Shown in pieces: positions 23,405 through 34,139 of a DNA stretch of 64,000 nt (position 1 is its first letter; each line of letters begins with the position of its first letter). A program made the translations under genes and the position numbers. The notes below the pieces were generated by a model. The model worked only from the letters and a program-made list of their open reading frames with translations. It was not told the origin of the DNA and ran no database searches. The stretch is from Cherax quadricarinatus. Its lineage: Eukaryota; Arthropoda; Malacostraca; Decapoda; Parastacidae. Location: positions 1 through 64,000 of the forward strand of contig NW_027195364.1 in NCBI RefSeq assembly GCF_038502225.1, given 5' to 3'.

Positions 23405-23874
23405 CACAACACACCCATTCCTCTCATATGTCTTACATTTTAAAGCTATTTCAGGTTCCTATACATTCCTTAACATCTCACAAAACTCTCTTCTACACTC
23501 TTTTCTCCAGTACATACCGCTAATTATGAACTTTTTGCATCCAATCTTTATTTTAATCCACATAATCCTTGAATTTATACATTTTTATTCTCTCTTCTCC
23601 TTCCATAACTGATCCTTCAACATTATTGTTGTTCTTCCTTAGGGATTGTCAGATACTCCTGACTTAATCCCATTTATTTCTCCCCACAAACTCCCTACCC
23701 CCTTCAGCTTAGTTTTGCTTAGGCCAGGACATCCAAGTTCTTTTCATTCATACATCAGCAATCATCTCTTTCTTGTCATCCCACTAATATAGAGAGTTAA
23801 TTTTGTCACTCATGTATGTTTTATATCACGCTATGACCATTCTACCTGTGCCCTCTAGATTGTTTCTGAATAGC

Positions 23875-23935
23875 GAAGGCATAGGATTCAGTTTCTTCCG
23901 CTGCAGTGGAAGAAATTGAATCTCTATGCTCTTCC
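23875..23935. repeat. Stable hairpin, about 25-bp stem
   Basis: 'gcataggattcagtttcttcc' pairs with 'ggaagaaattgaatctctatgc' with one bulge and one mismatch, and the stem extends outward through gaag/cttc. The loop is 'gctgcagt'. Size and shape are compatible with a miRNA precursor or a tiny foldback element. Confidence 0.6.
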
Positions 23936-24515
23936 CTCTTTCATGGTCATTTGGTTAATAACACCTTAAGGTAGCAAAGTCCTCTTGTGCATTTGTGAGA
24001 TTTAACATTGATCGATTTAAGTTGCAGTGAGTGCATAGGTATGTTTTTAGCAAGTTACTTTGTCGCAATGCTGACTTAACACTGGATTCCAGCACCAAAA
24101 ATTCTTGCTGTCCATAATGCTTCACTGTTTTTTTCCTTAATATTTTCCTCAGGAAAATATTAAGTTTTATATAGTATTTTATATAGTATTTTTCCCAAAG
24201 ATCATCTGTTACACTACCATGTCCAGGTACTGTAAATTATTTGAAATACTATAATGATTGCTGGAAGGTAAGTTTGTTTTAGGTCAGTCATTACTCTTTC
24301 TGTTTTCAGGACCATTTAAAACTGATAGAGATTTATAATATACTACTGTCTTAAAAAAATCCTTTATGTCAAGGGTTTATTTATCTTAAAATTACATTGA
24401 TAGGTTTGCCCACTCTTTAGTCTCATTGAAATTCTTATCTTGGTCTGAATTTCTACCAGTGCAGAGTTTACTGGAAAGTTATTACTATATCCAAAATCTA
24501 AATTGAAGCTGTTAA

Positions 24516-24715
24516 CCCTTAAACGGTCCAAAGAGATCGACGTTCAAATTCAGTAGTGCTACAAAAGTAGATCTACTTTTTTACATATTTTCAAATATAA
24601 AAAAATGTAGATAAAAGTTTTACACATTTTCAAATGTAAAACAAAAGAAGATCTACATTTTTACATACTTTCAGCTGTTGAAAAACGATATATATACGTT
24701 TGGACCATTTAAGGG
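24516..24715. mobile_element. piggyBac-type MITE, 200 bp, with TTAA target sites
   Basis: TTAA stands at 24512-24515 and 24716-24719. The ends are 'cccttaaacggtccaaa' and, reverse complemented, 'cccttaaatggtccaaa', so the inverted repeats are nearly perfect over 17 bp. The interior consists of repeats of an 'agatctac' / 'tttacatattttcaaat' type. This is an intact non-autonomous element in the PAICS intron. Confidence 0.88.
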
Positions 24716-25067
24716 TTAATATGGCATTCTTCTTAATTGTATATTGGTATGAAGCACCTTGAAGCAAAGGAAATTGTGAATAACATATGTACACATAACA
24801 GAAATAGAGATGAGAGATAGATGCTTGGGACGAAAAGCTCATTAAGAGCTAGTACTGTAACTATAGATTTAATAGCTAAATTATGCACAGACTTAGAGGA
24901 AAAAAGTAAGTATGGAATTCAGATAGTAACTCATGATTTTGTTTTGATAAGGATTGTGGCTTCAAAAGTAACTTTAGCCTTAAAATATATAACTAGTACA
25001 TGTGTACATTAATCTTGACAAGATTTAATGTAGTTAAAGAATATACTGTAAGATGTTCTTTGCTCAG

Positions 25068-25206
25068 GTGACAGTATTGATGGATCCCTCTGATGCTGAA
25101 CACTGTGAGAAAATCCATGCACACTGTAAGAGGTTGGGTGTTCCCTGTGAGCTACGGTTACATCTGCTCATAAAGGCACTCAGAGACACTTGCTATCATT
25201 GCACAT
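25068..25206 (+). CDS. Paics: PAICS exon, start of AIR carboxylase domain
   Basis: The acceptor is 'ttctttgctcag' (25067); the donor is gtatgt (25207). The exon reads VTVLM, a shortened GSxSD phosphate loop (here DPSD, three bases short), AEHCEKIHAHCKRLGVPCEL, then in shifted frame TSAHKGTQ (the conserved SAHK loop of AIR carboxylase), then in the third frame ETLAIIAH. Two one-base breaks (near 25165 and 25190) explain the frame changes. It joins in phase 0 to the next exon. Confidence 0.93.
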
Positions 25207-25655
25207 GTATGTTAATAAAAATATTTCAAAACCTATTTATGGTACTTTTATTGTTATTGACTTAGTGATTGGGAAGAAATACAGATGTGGGGAGTTCACT
25301 CTTTTACAGTTTCTAAGTTTCCTAGTGCAAGCAGGTGGTAACTTTAATTTATGATAGCCAAAATATCATTGTACTGCACATATTTTAAATGTTTTAGGTA
25401 TCTGGAACAAATAATGTTTAAAATGTGAGGGAAGACTAAATGTGTGAAATCATAGATAGGAAAATTTCCTTGGTCTGTGTTTATGGTATTAAAAGAATTT
25501 AACAGAATAAGTTTTTCCTAGTGAAAGAATTAAATTCCCTGAATAAAGAGGCAATAAGAGCTATTAAACATGCTCATTTTATGATGTACAGAAATGTGTA
25601 AAGACAAAGTTTTTATAATTAGCATCTCATCAGTAATTTTCTTTTGTTAATGCAG

Positions 25656-25810
25656 TATGAAGGGCTTGTATCCCAGTGGTGTTTATAGCTGTGGCTGGTA
25701 GGAGCAATGGTTTGTCTGACATGTGCCAACACATGCTACCAGTCATAAACTGCCCACCACTAACCCGAGGATGCTGCAAGAGATATTTGGTCTTCACTAA
25801 ATCTTCTCAG
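25656..25810 (+). CDS. Paics: PAICS exon, AIR carboxylase core
   Basis: The acceptor is 'ttttgttaatgcag' (25655); the donor is gtgaga (25811). Contents in order: YEGL, VFIAVAGRSNGLS, ANTCY, PVINCPP, PEDAARDIWSSLNL. AGRSNGL and PVINCPP are core motifs of the carboxylase. The pieces fall in different frames because of single-base losses near 25670, 25712, 25740 and 25765. The exon ends 'ctcag' and joins the last exon at a split glycine codon. Confidence 0.93.
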
Positions 25811-25931
25811 GTGAGAATAGTTTTTTTACTAGTGGATGCTGGTATTTTGAATATAATCAGCAAAAATAATTAGGTCTTCTAAAACAGTTGTTAATTAACC
25901 ATATAAAATTGCTAAATAGAAGCTGTAAATA

Positions 25932-27270
25932 CAGTGGAACCCCCTTTAATCCGTGCAAGGGTTTTTTATACGAAATGTTTGGGTTCGAATGAATTTTCCC
26001 CATAAAAATAATAAATCAAATTAATCCGTGCAAGACAAAAGTATGAAAAAAATTTTTACACATAAATATACTTTTTTCCTACACACAAAGAAAAGGGAAA
26101 CCATCAAAGTGACAGTAAAATCCCAAATATATATTGTGTTTTATTTATAAATGAAAAAATGACACTTACCTTTGGGGAAGATGCAGCAATGACTTTTATG
26201 AGACACTGTGTCATAGAATTCTTTTTCCCTCCCTTTTCTGTGGGGCCTGTTTGGCATTTTCTTCCCCGGCAGGCCTTATCCCTTGCCTTTATGCCCTCTT
26301 TTTAAAACCAACCTTTGCTGGGTTTAAAATTTAAATAGGCATGGGTTTAAACATTTTCCCCTTTTACCTGGGTGTTGATGGAACTGGTGTGGGTTTTCAT
26401 CCTGGGGGGCAAAATTGGACCCCCTGGAAATAATTAGACGCCCGATGACCTTCTTTTGGGTTTTTCCCGGTGGGGTTTTCCCCAAAAATTTTTTTTTTTT
26501 TGGTATTCTCAATAAACACCAACCCGATTTCCCCAGCAGCAGGGGGCTGACAGTGCTGAGCGCGGACGGCCTTGGGGGTTTTTGGGAACAGCCCGACAAG
26601 ACCGCAGCGGGGGCGGTCTACGCGGGGGCAGGCGGTGCCCCGGGGGCGGCGGCCCGGGGGTTTCCAGCAACGGGGGCTGACGGGGCTCAGGCGGCCCGAC
26701 GGGGGCAGCGGCGGGGTACCAAGGGAGGCCCGGGGGCGGTGGTACAACAGCAGCGACAGTGCTCGCAACGGCGGCGGCAGCGGCAGGGTGGAAATTTCAG
26801 CAACGGCGGCCCGGGGGTACAACAGCAGCGGGAGCGACCGTAATGGCGATGGTTGATTGGGGTTTAACCCGCAAACCGGCCCGCCGGAACCCGCCTCCCC
26901 CATGCCTTTTAATAGTCTTTTTTTTCCCTCTCTTAGTAATTCTCCCCCCCTTATTGCTGTAAGGGGTTCCGAAGTTTTTAGGGGGCCCCTGGTCACTTTT
27001 TTAAAATAAAATCCCAAAAACCTTTAAAATTTCCCCAAAAGTTCCCATTGTAAAGCTTGGAACCGGGGGCTGGCTGGTAAACCAACCCGGGCACATTGAG
27101 GCTGGCTAGGGCATATCGGGGGTCTCGGCGAAGGCGGTGGCCGGGGGCGGTTTTGGGCAAAATTTTTTCGATAAAATGACGGTATCCGGTTGGAAAAATT
27201 ATGTGATTTCCCCGGTATCGAATCCCCTGTACAAGGGTAAAAACCCCAGACCCCCTTTAAAAAGGGTTTC
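25932..27270 (+). mobile_element. Tigger-like element with GC-rich interior, low-quality sequence
   Basis: The left end 'cagtggaaccccctttaatc' at 25932, with TA before it, and the adjoining 'cccataaaaataataaatc' stretch are a Tigger-type terminus. Beyond 26220 the sequence shows inflated runs of G, C and T. 26520-26870 is very GC-rich with imperfect CGG/CAG-type triplets. The right terminus cannot be recognised, so the extent is a guess. Open frames there are composition-driven. It lies in the last PAICS intron. Confidence 0.45.
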
Positions 27271-27280
27271 TTAATCTCAG

Positions 27281-27600
27281 TAAAGTCTCTTGATCTATGA
27301 ATTAAGAGCTAGCCTCCTCTCCTTGAATCCAACTTGATAGCCTTCTTTTCTCAGGCACTGTATTAAGATTAAAAGTATTGTAATAAGTTCTTTCTTTCTG
27401 TCAACACTGGCTGTATCCACGGCGGTGGCCCAAAGGAAAAACGAAAGTTTCTCCTTTTACATTTAGTAATATATACAGGAGAAGGGTTACTAGCCCTTGC
27501 TCGACATTTATGCCTCTTACAACCATGAGCTTACGAGGAAGAATTTTGTTCCACCCATGAGGTAAGAGAATAAACGAAGAACAAAATAGAAAGAAAATAG
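27281..27600. repeat. Unclassified interspersed repeat fragment
   Basis: The part around 27420-27570 ('aaaacgaaagtttctcct', 'ggagaagggttactagccct') looks like the 3' region of a dispersed decapod repeat known to me by appearance only. No second copy exists in this window to confirm it. Confidence 0.35.
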
Positions 27601-27604
27601 AAGA

Positions 27605-27886
27605 AGATAAGATAAGATTTTGTTGGATTTTTAACCCAGAGGGTTAGCTACCCAGGATAACCCAAGAAAGTCAGTGCGTCATCGAGGACTGTCTAACTTA
27701 TTTCCATTGGGTCCTAATCTTGTCCCCCAGGATGCGACCCACCAGTCGACTAACACCCAGGTACCTGTTGCTGCTAGGTGAACAGGACAACGGTGTAGAA
27801 GCGTGTCGAAATGTTTCCACCCTGGGAATCGAACCCGGGCCCTCCGTGTGTAGCGGAAGCTTTAGCCACCAGGCCACCGCCACCCA
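27605..27886 (-). mobile_element. SINE-A, tRNA-derived, full length
   Basis: Sense strand: the head 'ggtggcctggtggctaaagc' contains an A box. B box 'gggttcgattccc' is at 27824-27836 (complement). Then comes a body with 'cctgggtgttagtcgactgg' and 'gggtcgcatcctggggga', then 'gggttatcctgggtagct', ending in a (TTATC)-type tail at 27605-27625. The length is about 280 bp. The head is tRNA-like by sequence; which tRNA it came from was not determined. Confidence 0.85.
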
Positions 27887-28019
27887 AAGGGTGTGTATAT
27901 ATGCTTGTACATATGTGTAGTGTGACCTAAGTGTAGTAAGTATGAAGCGTACCTGAAATCTTGCATGTGATGAGACAGAAAAAAAAGACACCAGCAATCC
28001 TACCATAGTGTAAAACAAT

Positions 28020-28200
28020 TACAGGCTTCAGTTTTACACTCACCTGGCAGGACGGTAGTACCTCCTGGGCGGTTGTGTCTGCCAACCTACTACTAGGTGT
28101 AATAAAGTTAACCACTATTATTATGTCTAGTTTTAAGTAGTTGCTATGTACTAGGATTAATCTGCCCAAAATTCCCTAGCATGATAGTGGCTTTCTTAGT
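28020..28200 (+). repeat. Retroelement 3' fragment
   Basis: It contains 'ggcaggacggtagtacctcc' and ends with 'taatctgcccaaaattccct', close to the 'gtctgcccaaaatgcctag' motif in the 3' UTR of LINE-B at 46.56 kb. It is probably the 3' end of a related LINE or SINE. Confidence 0.5.
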
Positions 28201-28351
28201 ATTAGCAAACCAAATTGTAATTACACACTATAATCTTTACAAGAATAATTATCTTATCTTTCAGATTTAGCATTCACCATCAATAAATTTATTATTAATA
28301 ATACATATTGTAGAATACATACCATGCTTAGTTTCTTAACCAAAATTGTAG

Positions 28352-28527
28352 GTATGGGATGTGGCCTGATCATGTACCCAGAAGCAGCAGCTCAGAGTCG
28401 CCTCCATTCTGGCACTTAGTGACCATGTCATTTGGTCCAAAATCCGGGCCAAGCAGCTCAACCTCTGGATCTTGCTCAAGAGGCTGACTGGGATTTGGCT
28501 CAGTCTGTGCTGAATATTTCAACATAA
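28352..28527 (+). CDS. Paics: PAICS terminal exon, end of AIR carboxylase domain
   Basis: The acceptor AG is at 28350-28351. The glycine codon is completed across the intron, then MGCGLIMYPEAAAQ, a one-base break near 28398, ASILALSDHVIWSKIRAKQ, LNLWILLK, another break near 28472, and ADWDLAQSVLNIST with TAA at 28525-28527. This matches the C-terminus of animal PAICS (the WSK and SLKQAD region). Confidence 0.93.
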
Positions 28528-28623
28528 AATAATCATAATACAGGAGCCTAAGTTATAATAATTTTTATTACTAATTAAATTTAATACAGTTGTATAATTG
28601 GATAGAGGTTTGATAGAATGCAG

Positions 28624-28629
28624 AATAAA
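28624..28629 (+). promoter_or_regulatory. Candidate PAICS polyadenylation signal
   Basis: AATAAA lies about 97 bases after the stop codon in A/T-rich sequence. It is the nearest canonical hexamer downstream of the gene. Confidence 0.5.
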
Positions 28630-28791
28630 TGACATTCATATTTATCGACAGAAAATTGACTGATAATGTATCTTGTGTGTTTACATTTTTTAAATGTTAA
28701 GTTTCAGCTTAGATAAAATATTGATTATTATACTCTAATTTTAAGCATGAAATTACTTTGTATAAAAACTTTATTTCTACCCATATTACAT

Positions 28792-28995
28792 TTTTTTTTC
28801 AACAAGTCGGCCGTCTCCACCAAGGCAGGGTGACCCAAAAAGAAAGAAAATCCCAAAAAGAAAATATTTCATCATCATTCAACACTTTCACCACACTCAC
28901 ACATAATCACTGTTTTTGCAGAGTGCTTAGAAACAACAGTTTGGAAGCATATACGTATAAAGATACACAACATATCCTCAAACTACTAATATCAT
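28792..28995 (-). mobile_element. LINE-A 3' end, solo
   Basis: The terminus 'caacaagtcggccgtctcc' follows T9. Then comes 'aaggcagggtgaccca', and the copy ends near 'catatcctcaaactac'. About 200 bp, strongly 5'-truncated. Confidence 0.88.
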
Positions 28996-29940
28996 ATTAC
29001 ATATATTACATATTACATATTGTATCTTGATTTATAGTTGTCATGAAATATTTGCTACTTGACTGATCACTGTAAGTCTTGCTTTTCTTTTCTATGCGAA
29101 GTCAATTCAATTACAATGCCATGATATACTTAAAATTAAAGAGTTCGAATTTATACATGGATTTTTATTTCCTAGAAAATTTAGATGGATAAATATTATT
29201 ATTGACATGAAAAGGCTGGTCACTCAACTTTAACACAGGTATTCCATTCCCCAGATGCTGTAGGACCCCTAGGGGTTTAGTGTTTCTAAGTATAGTGTGA
29301 TCTTTCCACAGGAATTGTTTCAGTGACAGTTCTCCTGTAGACCGAGGCTAGGAATGTCACCTCAGGAAGCATCCACCTGTTTGTAGTGCTCTGTCTTGTG
29401 CCACACTGCTGACTGTGCTGCCTGTTTTATTACCATGGCTTAACCTTTCCCAATAAAATCAGATTTAATAATTACTAATTAAAAATACAGGTAGCTCCAC
29501 TCCTTGGATCAAGAGCACTTCATGATTCTGGAGCTTCAAGGGGCACTGATGGGGATAAAGTTTGTATAATACAGAACTTCAGTCTAGGCTTCACCGTCTA
29601 CTGTGATGCTTTTGTATCACTGAATATGACACAACCCTTCATTATATTCTTGTTAAGTTTTCCTAATTTTTTTTAGTTGACTTCTGCATTGATCATACCC
29701 ATAAGCTTAAAATATGGCTTAAGTTAAAATAATGAACAAGTTTTGCCTAAATCTCTCTTGCCAAACAGACTTCTTGACATAAAGAATGCATTTTGATAAT
29801 TTCATGACAATTATTCTGCAAAAACTTTAAAATGGCTGAAATTGAAGAAAGGAGGCATTCAAAATATTGACATTAAAAAAATACTGCTTAATTCAGGTAT
29901 ATCATTGGAATGGAAACAAAGTATTTATGTTAGATCATAA
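28996..29940. other. AT-rich intergenic DNA, nothing recognised
   Basis: No exon, RNA gene or repeat family is recognised downstream of PAICS. A few bases near 29505 ('ccttggatcaagagca') resemble the 5' end of SINE-B but are too short to call. Confidence 0.55.
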
Positions 29941-29944
29941 ACCA

Positions 29945-30295
29945 TACCCACGGACGAGGTTAGAACCCGATCAGAGAGTCTCAAACTCCAGACCGTCACG
30001 TTAGCCACTGGGCCAGCTAGCCACAGTAAGATTCATCCAACTAGGTGTATTTATACACCATAGGAAGGTTAGCACAGGCACCACTGTGACCACAAATGCA
30101 GGTTTTTACAGATGAATCTCCAGCTAGCGTGGCAGTGACAAACTCTAGCTCAAGTCCTGAAGCCATCAACATGACTCACGAAATCGAATGACATGATTGC
30201 AAACAAACATATCACGGACGGGGTTAGCATAGGCACCACTGTGACCACAAATGCAAGTTTTACAGAGAATCTCCAGCTAGCTGTGGCCAGCTGGA
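29945..30295 (-). mobile_element. SINE-C, tRNA-like, with internal duplication
   Basis: Sense strand: 'gtggctagctggcccagtgg' followed by 'ctaacg' holds an A box. 'cgggttctaacc' is a mutated B box (complement of 29958-29969). Further up, a block beginning 'caggcaccactgtgaccac' occurs twice, about 157 bp apart (30067 and 30224), so the element or its flank was tandemly duplicated. Confidence 0.55.
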
Positions 30296-30526
30296 GGAAA
30301 ATCTAAATATTAAAAGATATTAAGTAGGACAGTAGATTGCAACCATGGCCTATATGATGTTACACTGTAGGCTAAAAAAAATACCAAGGTAAAATAATAA
30401 CACTGAAATTGCTGGGTGTTTGCATGTGTTTGCACATATCTTCATGTTGTATCACTGTTGACAAAGTCAGCAAAAAAGAATCAAGAGAAACACCCTTTTA
30501 GGCTATTAAGTGATTTTTTTCCTAAA

Positions 30527-30677
30527 TGACCCCTGTAGGGTTCCTTGATGCTGGTGAGGGTCTTGATATAGGGAATTGGATCTGTACCCCAGTTTCATTA
30601 AGCCGAATACCTTCCACCCCTTCCCCTCACATGCATTGTATAATCCTACAGGTTTAGCGCTCCCATTATTATAATAA
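30527..30677 (+). mobile_element. SINE-B with target duplication
   Basis: It starts near 'tgtagggttccttgatgctg', passes 'ggtttagcgctcccattatt' and ends in (ATA)n. The flanks repeat 'tttcctaaa' (30518-30526 and 30678-30686). Confidence 0.8.
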
Positions 30678-30867
30678 TTTCCTAAAGGATGGTTCTTGAT
30701 ATTGGTAGATGCTCTTGATCCTAGAATTTAGACTTGTTCTTCCCTGCCTTGGATCGAATCCTATTATTTCCAATTCTGATTTAGAAAGACACTTAAGCAA
30801 ACACTATGACATATTTATTAGAATACGTTTCTGTCCTGGGACCTTGATCACTTCGTTTCTAATAAAT

Positions 30868-31880
30868 AGATTATGTAGTTTACCTACCTGGAGGTTATTC
30901 GGGATCATCGCCGCGGCCTGGTCCATGACCAGGCCTCCCATCGGATCAGGGCCTGATCAACTAGGCTGTTACTGCTGGCCACTTTGCAAGTCAAGCGTCG
31001 AGCCACAGCTGGCTGATCGGCACTGACTAGGTATCTGTCCAGCTCTCTCTTGAAGGCAGCCAGGGGTTTGTGGCAATTCCTATAGCTTGATGGGAGTGTT
31101 GAACAGTCTTGGGCCCTGGACATATGGTGTTTTCCTTAGTGTACCAATGGCGCCCTACTTTTTATTGGGGCATTTTGCATCCTGCCCAGTCTTTTACTTT
31201 GTAGGAGTGATTTCTGTGTGCAGATTTGGGACCATTTCTTCCAAGATTTTCCAAGTGTAGATTAGATATCATCTCTCCCTCCTGCGTTCCAGAGTACAAG
31301 TCCAAGTGCTTCCAAGCATTCCCGTAGTTAAGGTGCTTGACAGAACTTATCGTGCAGTAAAGGATCTCTGTACACTCTCTAGATCTGCGATTTCACCTGA
31401 TTTGAATGGAGATGTTAATGTACAGCAGTATTCCAGCCTAGAAACAAGTGATTTGAAAAGGATCATCATTGGCTTGGCATCTCTCGTTTTGAACGTTCTC
31501 AGTATCCATCCTATCATTTTCTTTGCACGTGCGATCGTGGCACTATTGTGATCCTGAAAGTGAGATCCTCAGACATTACTTACGTGTCTTTCTAAACCAA
31601 CTCCCTCGAGAAGGTTCCTTGATGCTGGTGAGGGGCTCTTGATCTAGGGAACTGGATCTGTGCTCCAGTTCCCTGAATTAACCCTGAATACCTTCCATCC
31701 CCCCACAGGCGCTGTATAATCCTGTAGGTTTGCGCTTCCCCCTTAGTTATAATAATCTAAACCAACTTGCCGGTATTTATTGCAAGGTTTATACCATTTC
31801 TAGTTCTCCCAGCATTCCCCCTTTCGTGTAATTACAGTAATAATAAGCCCTCTAGGCTCAATCACGTTTATTTTTTTAAT
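30868..31880 (-). mobile_element. LINE-D copy (CR1-like), interrupted by SINE-B
   Basis: The minus strand encodes the C-terminus of a CR1-type protein: ARAKKMIGWILRTF, a LEYCC-like stretch, LNYWECLEALG-like parts, then KPLAAFKRELDRYLV and SLVDQALIRWEAW before a stop. A SINE-B sits inside at 31603-31755. Beyond it LINE-D sequence continues with AINTGKLV-type coding. The 3' end is near 30868. Confidence 0.8.
31603..31755 (+). mobile_element. SINE-B, full length, with 12-bp target duplication
   Basis: It is bordered by identical 'tctaaaccaact' at 31591-31602 and 31756-31767, which are contiguous LINE-D sequence. This defines the element as 153 bp, from 'ccctcgagaaggttcc' to a short (ATA) tail. 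No tRNA-type boxes are obvious. Confidence 0.9.
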
Positions 31881-32032
31881 TTGTTTTACATAGTTACGTG
31901 AAAATTAACGTGGGAGAACTACTAAAGTCAAACACTGATGTACCACCATCCTACTAGTCTCCCAGTTCAAACTGTCAATTTCAGTATTTTTTTTTTTTTG
32001 TAAACTCATCCCAGTATGACCCTTGTGGTTTA

Positions 32033-32182
32033 TTATTATTATTATAATCAAGGAAGGGGCTAAACCGGAGGATTTATACAGCGCCTGGGTGATGGAAGCA
32101 TTCAGGCTTAATTCGGGAACTGGAGCAGATCAATTCCTTAAATCAAGAGCTCTCACCAACATCAAGGAACCTTCCTTGAGGG
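32033..32182 (-). mobile_element. SINE-B, full length, with 12-bp target duplication
   Basis: The duplication 'ccttgtggttta' stands at 32021-32032 and 32183-32194. The tail (complement of ATA repeats) is at 32031-32045. It landed in an older, diverged SINE-B-like 3' end ('gtatgacccttgtgg' ... 'gcacttggtttgattgt'). Confidence 0.9.
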
Positions 32183-32474
32183 CCTTGTGGTTTAGCACTT
32201 GGTTTGATTGTAAACTCATCTTGATGATGGAGCAAACTTAAACACCATCTGTCGTGACGAGTGTATATGCAAAACATAGTTCTTGCTTTTAACTTCACAA
32301 AATATCACGTAGAACAGAAGCTGCGCAATTTTGCTGATGAAACTCTTCCTGTGGTACTGACCATGTACTTATATACATCGAGGCTTGAAGCCACTCACAG
32401 GCAGTACATACGTCCACGCCAAATGTTTAATAGTCATTACCTAACACAGCCTTCTAGGGACTGTTTGGCCCTGG

Positions 32475-32585
32475 TTTAAGGAATTAAGGCTAACTTCCTT
32501 GGATCAAACTTAAATACCTTCCATCCCCTAAGCGCTATATAACCTTTAATAGTTTAGTTGCTTCATGCATGTAATAACAACCCTA
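32475..32585 (+). mobile_element. SINE-B, diverged fragment
   Basis: 'taccttccatcccctaagcg' and 'ctatataacctttaatagtt' correspond to the 3' half of SINE-B. The tail is degraded. Confidence 0.6.
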
Positions 32586-33640
32586 ATTTTTTCTGTGTGT
32601 GGAACTGCAATAGTTAAAATCTCTTATGTAAAAATTAGAATGTTGGCGTGCAACTTGAGATGTAGCTGTCAGAGATGGTCTCTCGCCCTAGACCTCACCT
32701 ATATACTCCTTTCATTTATTACAGAATATACCGGTTTCTAGCACATCGACTGTATTAAATTTATACTTTTGTCAGATGTCTGTGAAATTGCATAAAGTGA
32801 TAGATTCAGAGGAGAATTCTACATATGTCGTGGCAGATAGACACGTTGTTGTATTGTAAGGTTTAAATAAAAGTAAAAAGTGATCGATTAAATAAGAAAT
32901 GCGACGATGTTGACAGGCGAGCTTAGAGCGAGTCGATGACGATTGTGATAGCCGACGCCACAGTAATCGGATGAAGCCGGTGTCCGAATTCTTGCTGATG
33001 ATTCCAAAAACTTCCTTACTAATTTCTTCTCAAAAACTGATTAGAAAAATAACAAATAAATGCATAACCTGATAATGAGAGTAATAAATTAAATATTAGC
33101 CTTATACTTGAAAGGAGTAATAGGGTATATATCCAAGTCAGAAGGTGTTGGGACGTGGAGCCTGCCTTCTCACTGATCACCTAGGCCAGCCGAGGTGAAA
33201 TCTCTCAGTGCTTCAAGTGTGTTTGTCGCGGTTTTCTTGGAGCTCACGTGTGCTATATAGTCTGCCCCGCCCGGTACTCCAGCCAGTTGCTCCTTGACAT
33301 GTTGTGGGGTGGATGACGACGCACACGTTCCTTCACGACGCCACTACCATCATTACACTATAAAGGTTGGTGCATTGTCACCTGTTAACTAAACTTGTAT
33401 GGACGCCCATTTTACGCCACACACACGTGTCTGCGCACAGTTGTGTGATCATGCTGATGTACAACATGAACACACACAGTGGTCATGTATGTGCATATGA
33501 ATATTCATACACGGTGCTAGCTAAATATCAACCCAATAGACACAAATTAGTTTCTACGCGCACAACACTTCCACCTTCCGCCAAAACACGGCAAAAAAAA
33601 ATAAACCCTTCCATAGGGCGTATACATGCACACACAATCG
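32586..33640. other. Unique DNA, nothing firm
   Basis: No repeat family or coding exon was recognised. At 33252-33272 a TATATAG stretch lies next to a GCCCCGCCC box, a possible core-promoter-like cluster, but no gene could be attached to it on either side. Confidence 0.5.
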
Positions 33641-33935
33641 GTCTGACAACACTGGAGGACAGGAGGGCCAGGAGACACGATAACGACATATAAAATACTG
33701 TGAGGAATTGACAAGGTGGACAAAGACAGGATGTTCCAGAGATGGAACGAGAAACAAGGTGTCACAGGTGAAAGTTGAAGACTATGATAGAGGATGTTTG
33801 AGTATTTCTTTAGTCATAGTTGTCAGGAAGTGGAATAGCCTGGTAAGTGACGTAGTGGAGGCAGAAACCATACATAGTTTTTAAAACGAGGTATGATAAA
33901 GCTCATGGAGCAGGGAGGAGAGGAGACACACACAC
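33640..33935 (+). mobile_element. LINE-C 3' end
   Basis: It reads LTTLEDRRA and later parts of the Jockey/CR1-like C-terminus in broken frames ('acactggaggacaggagg', 'gataaagctcatggagcag'). The 3' end runs into (AC)n at 33911-33943. Confidence 0.8.
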
Positions 33936-33961
33936 ACACACACACGCCCAAGTCTTAGCAC

Positions 33962-34139
33962 AACCAATATTATTATTACATTCATGGTTAACGATAAAGC
34001 TGTCCCGAGGTGATAAAGTAGCATCACCTGGGAGATGAAGGAGTCAACCAGAAGGGTAGACTCAGTCAAGGTTCATCCAGGAAGGTGAGCTACAGTCTTG
34101 GATCAAGAGCCCCTCACCGTCATCAAGGTACCTCTTACA
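33962..34139 (-). mobile_element. SINE-B, diverged copy at the edge of the satellite
   Basis: On the plus strand it runs from 'attattattacattcatgg' to 'ggatcaagagcccctcacc' and 'gtcatcaagg', which is the reverse complement of the SINE-B 5' end. Its last 40 bases (34100-34139) are in register with the 40-bp satellite that follows. Confidence 0.65.

Noticed and set aside
26397..27017. Gly/Arg- and Pro-rich open frames in a GC-rich block
   Set aside because: Low-quality, triplet-biased sequence; open on both strands for compositional reasons. Not accepted as a CpG-island gene.
27605..27886. tRNA gene at the A/B-box pair
   Set aside because: No cloverleaf of normal length; the boxes are followed by a SINE body and TTATC tail. 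The same holds for 29.95-30.03 kb and 40.76-40.79 kb.
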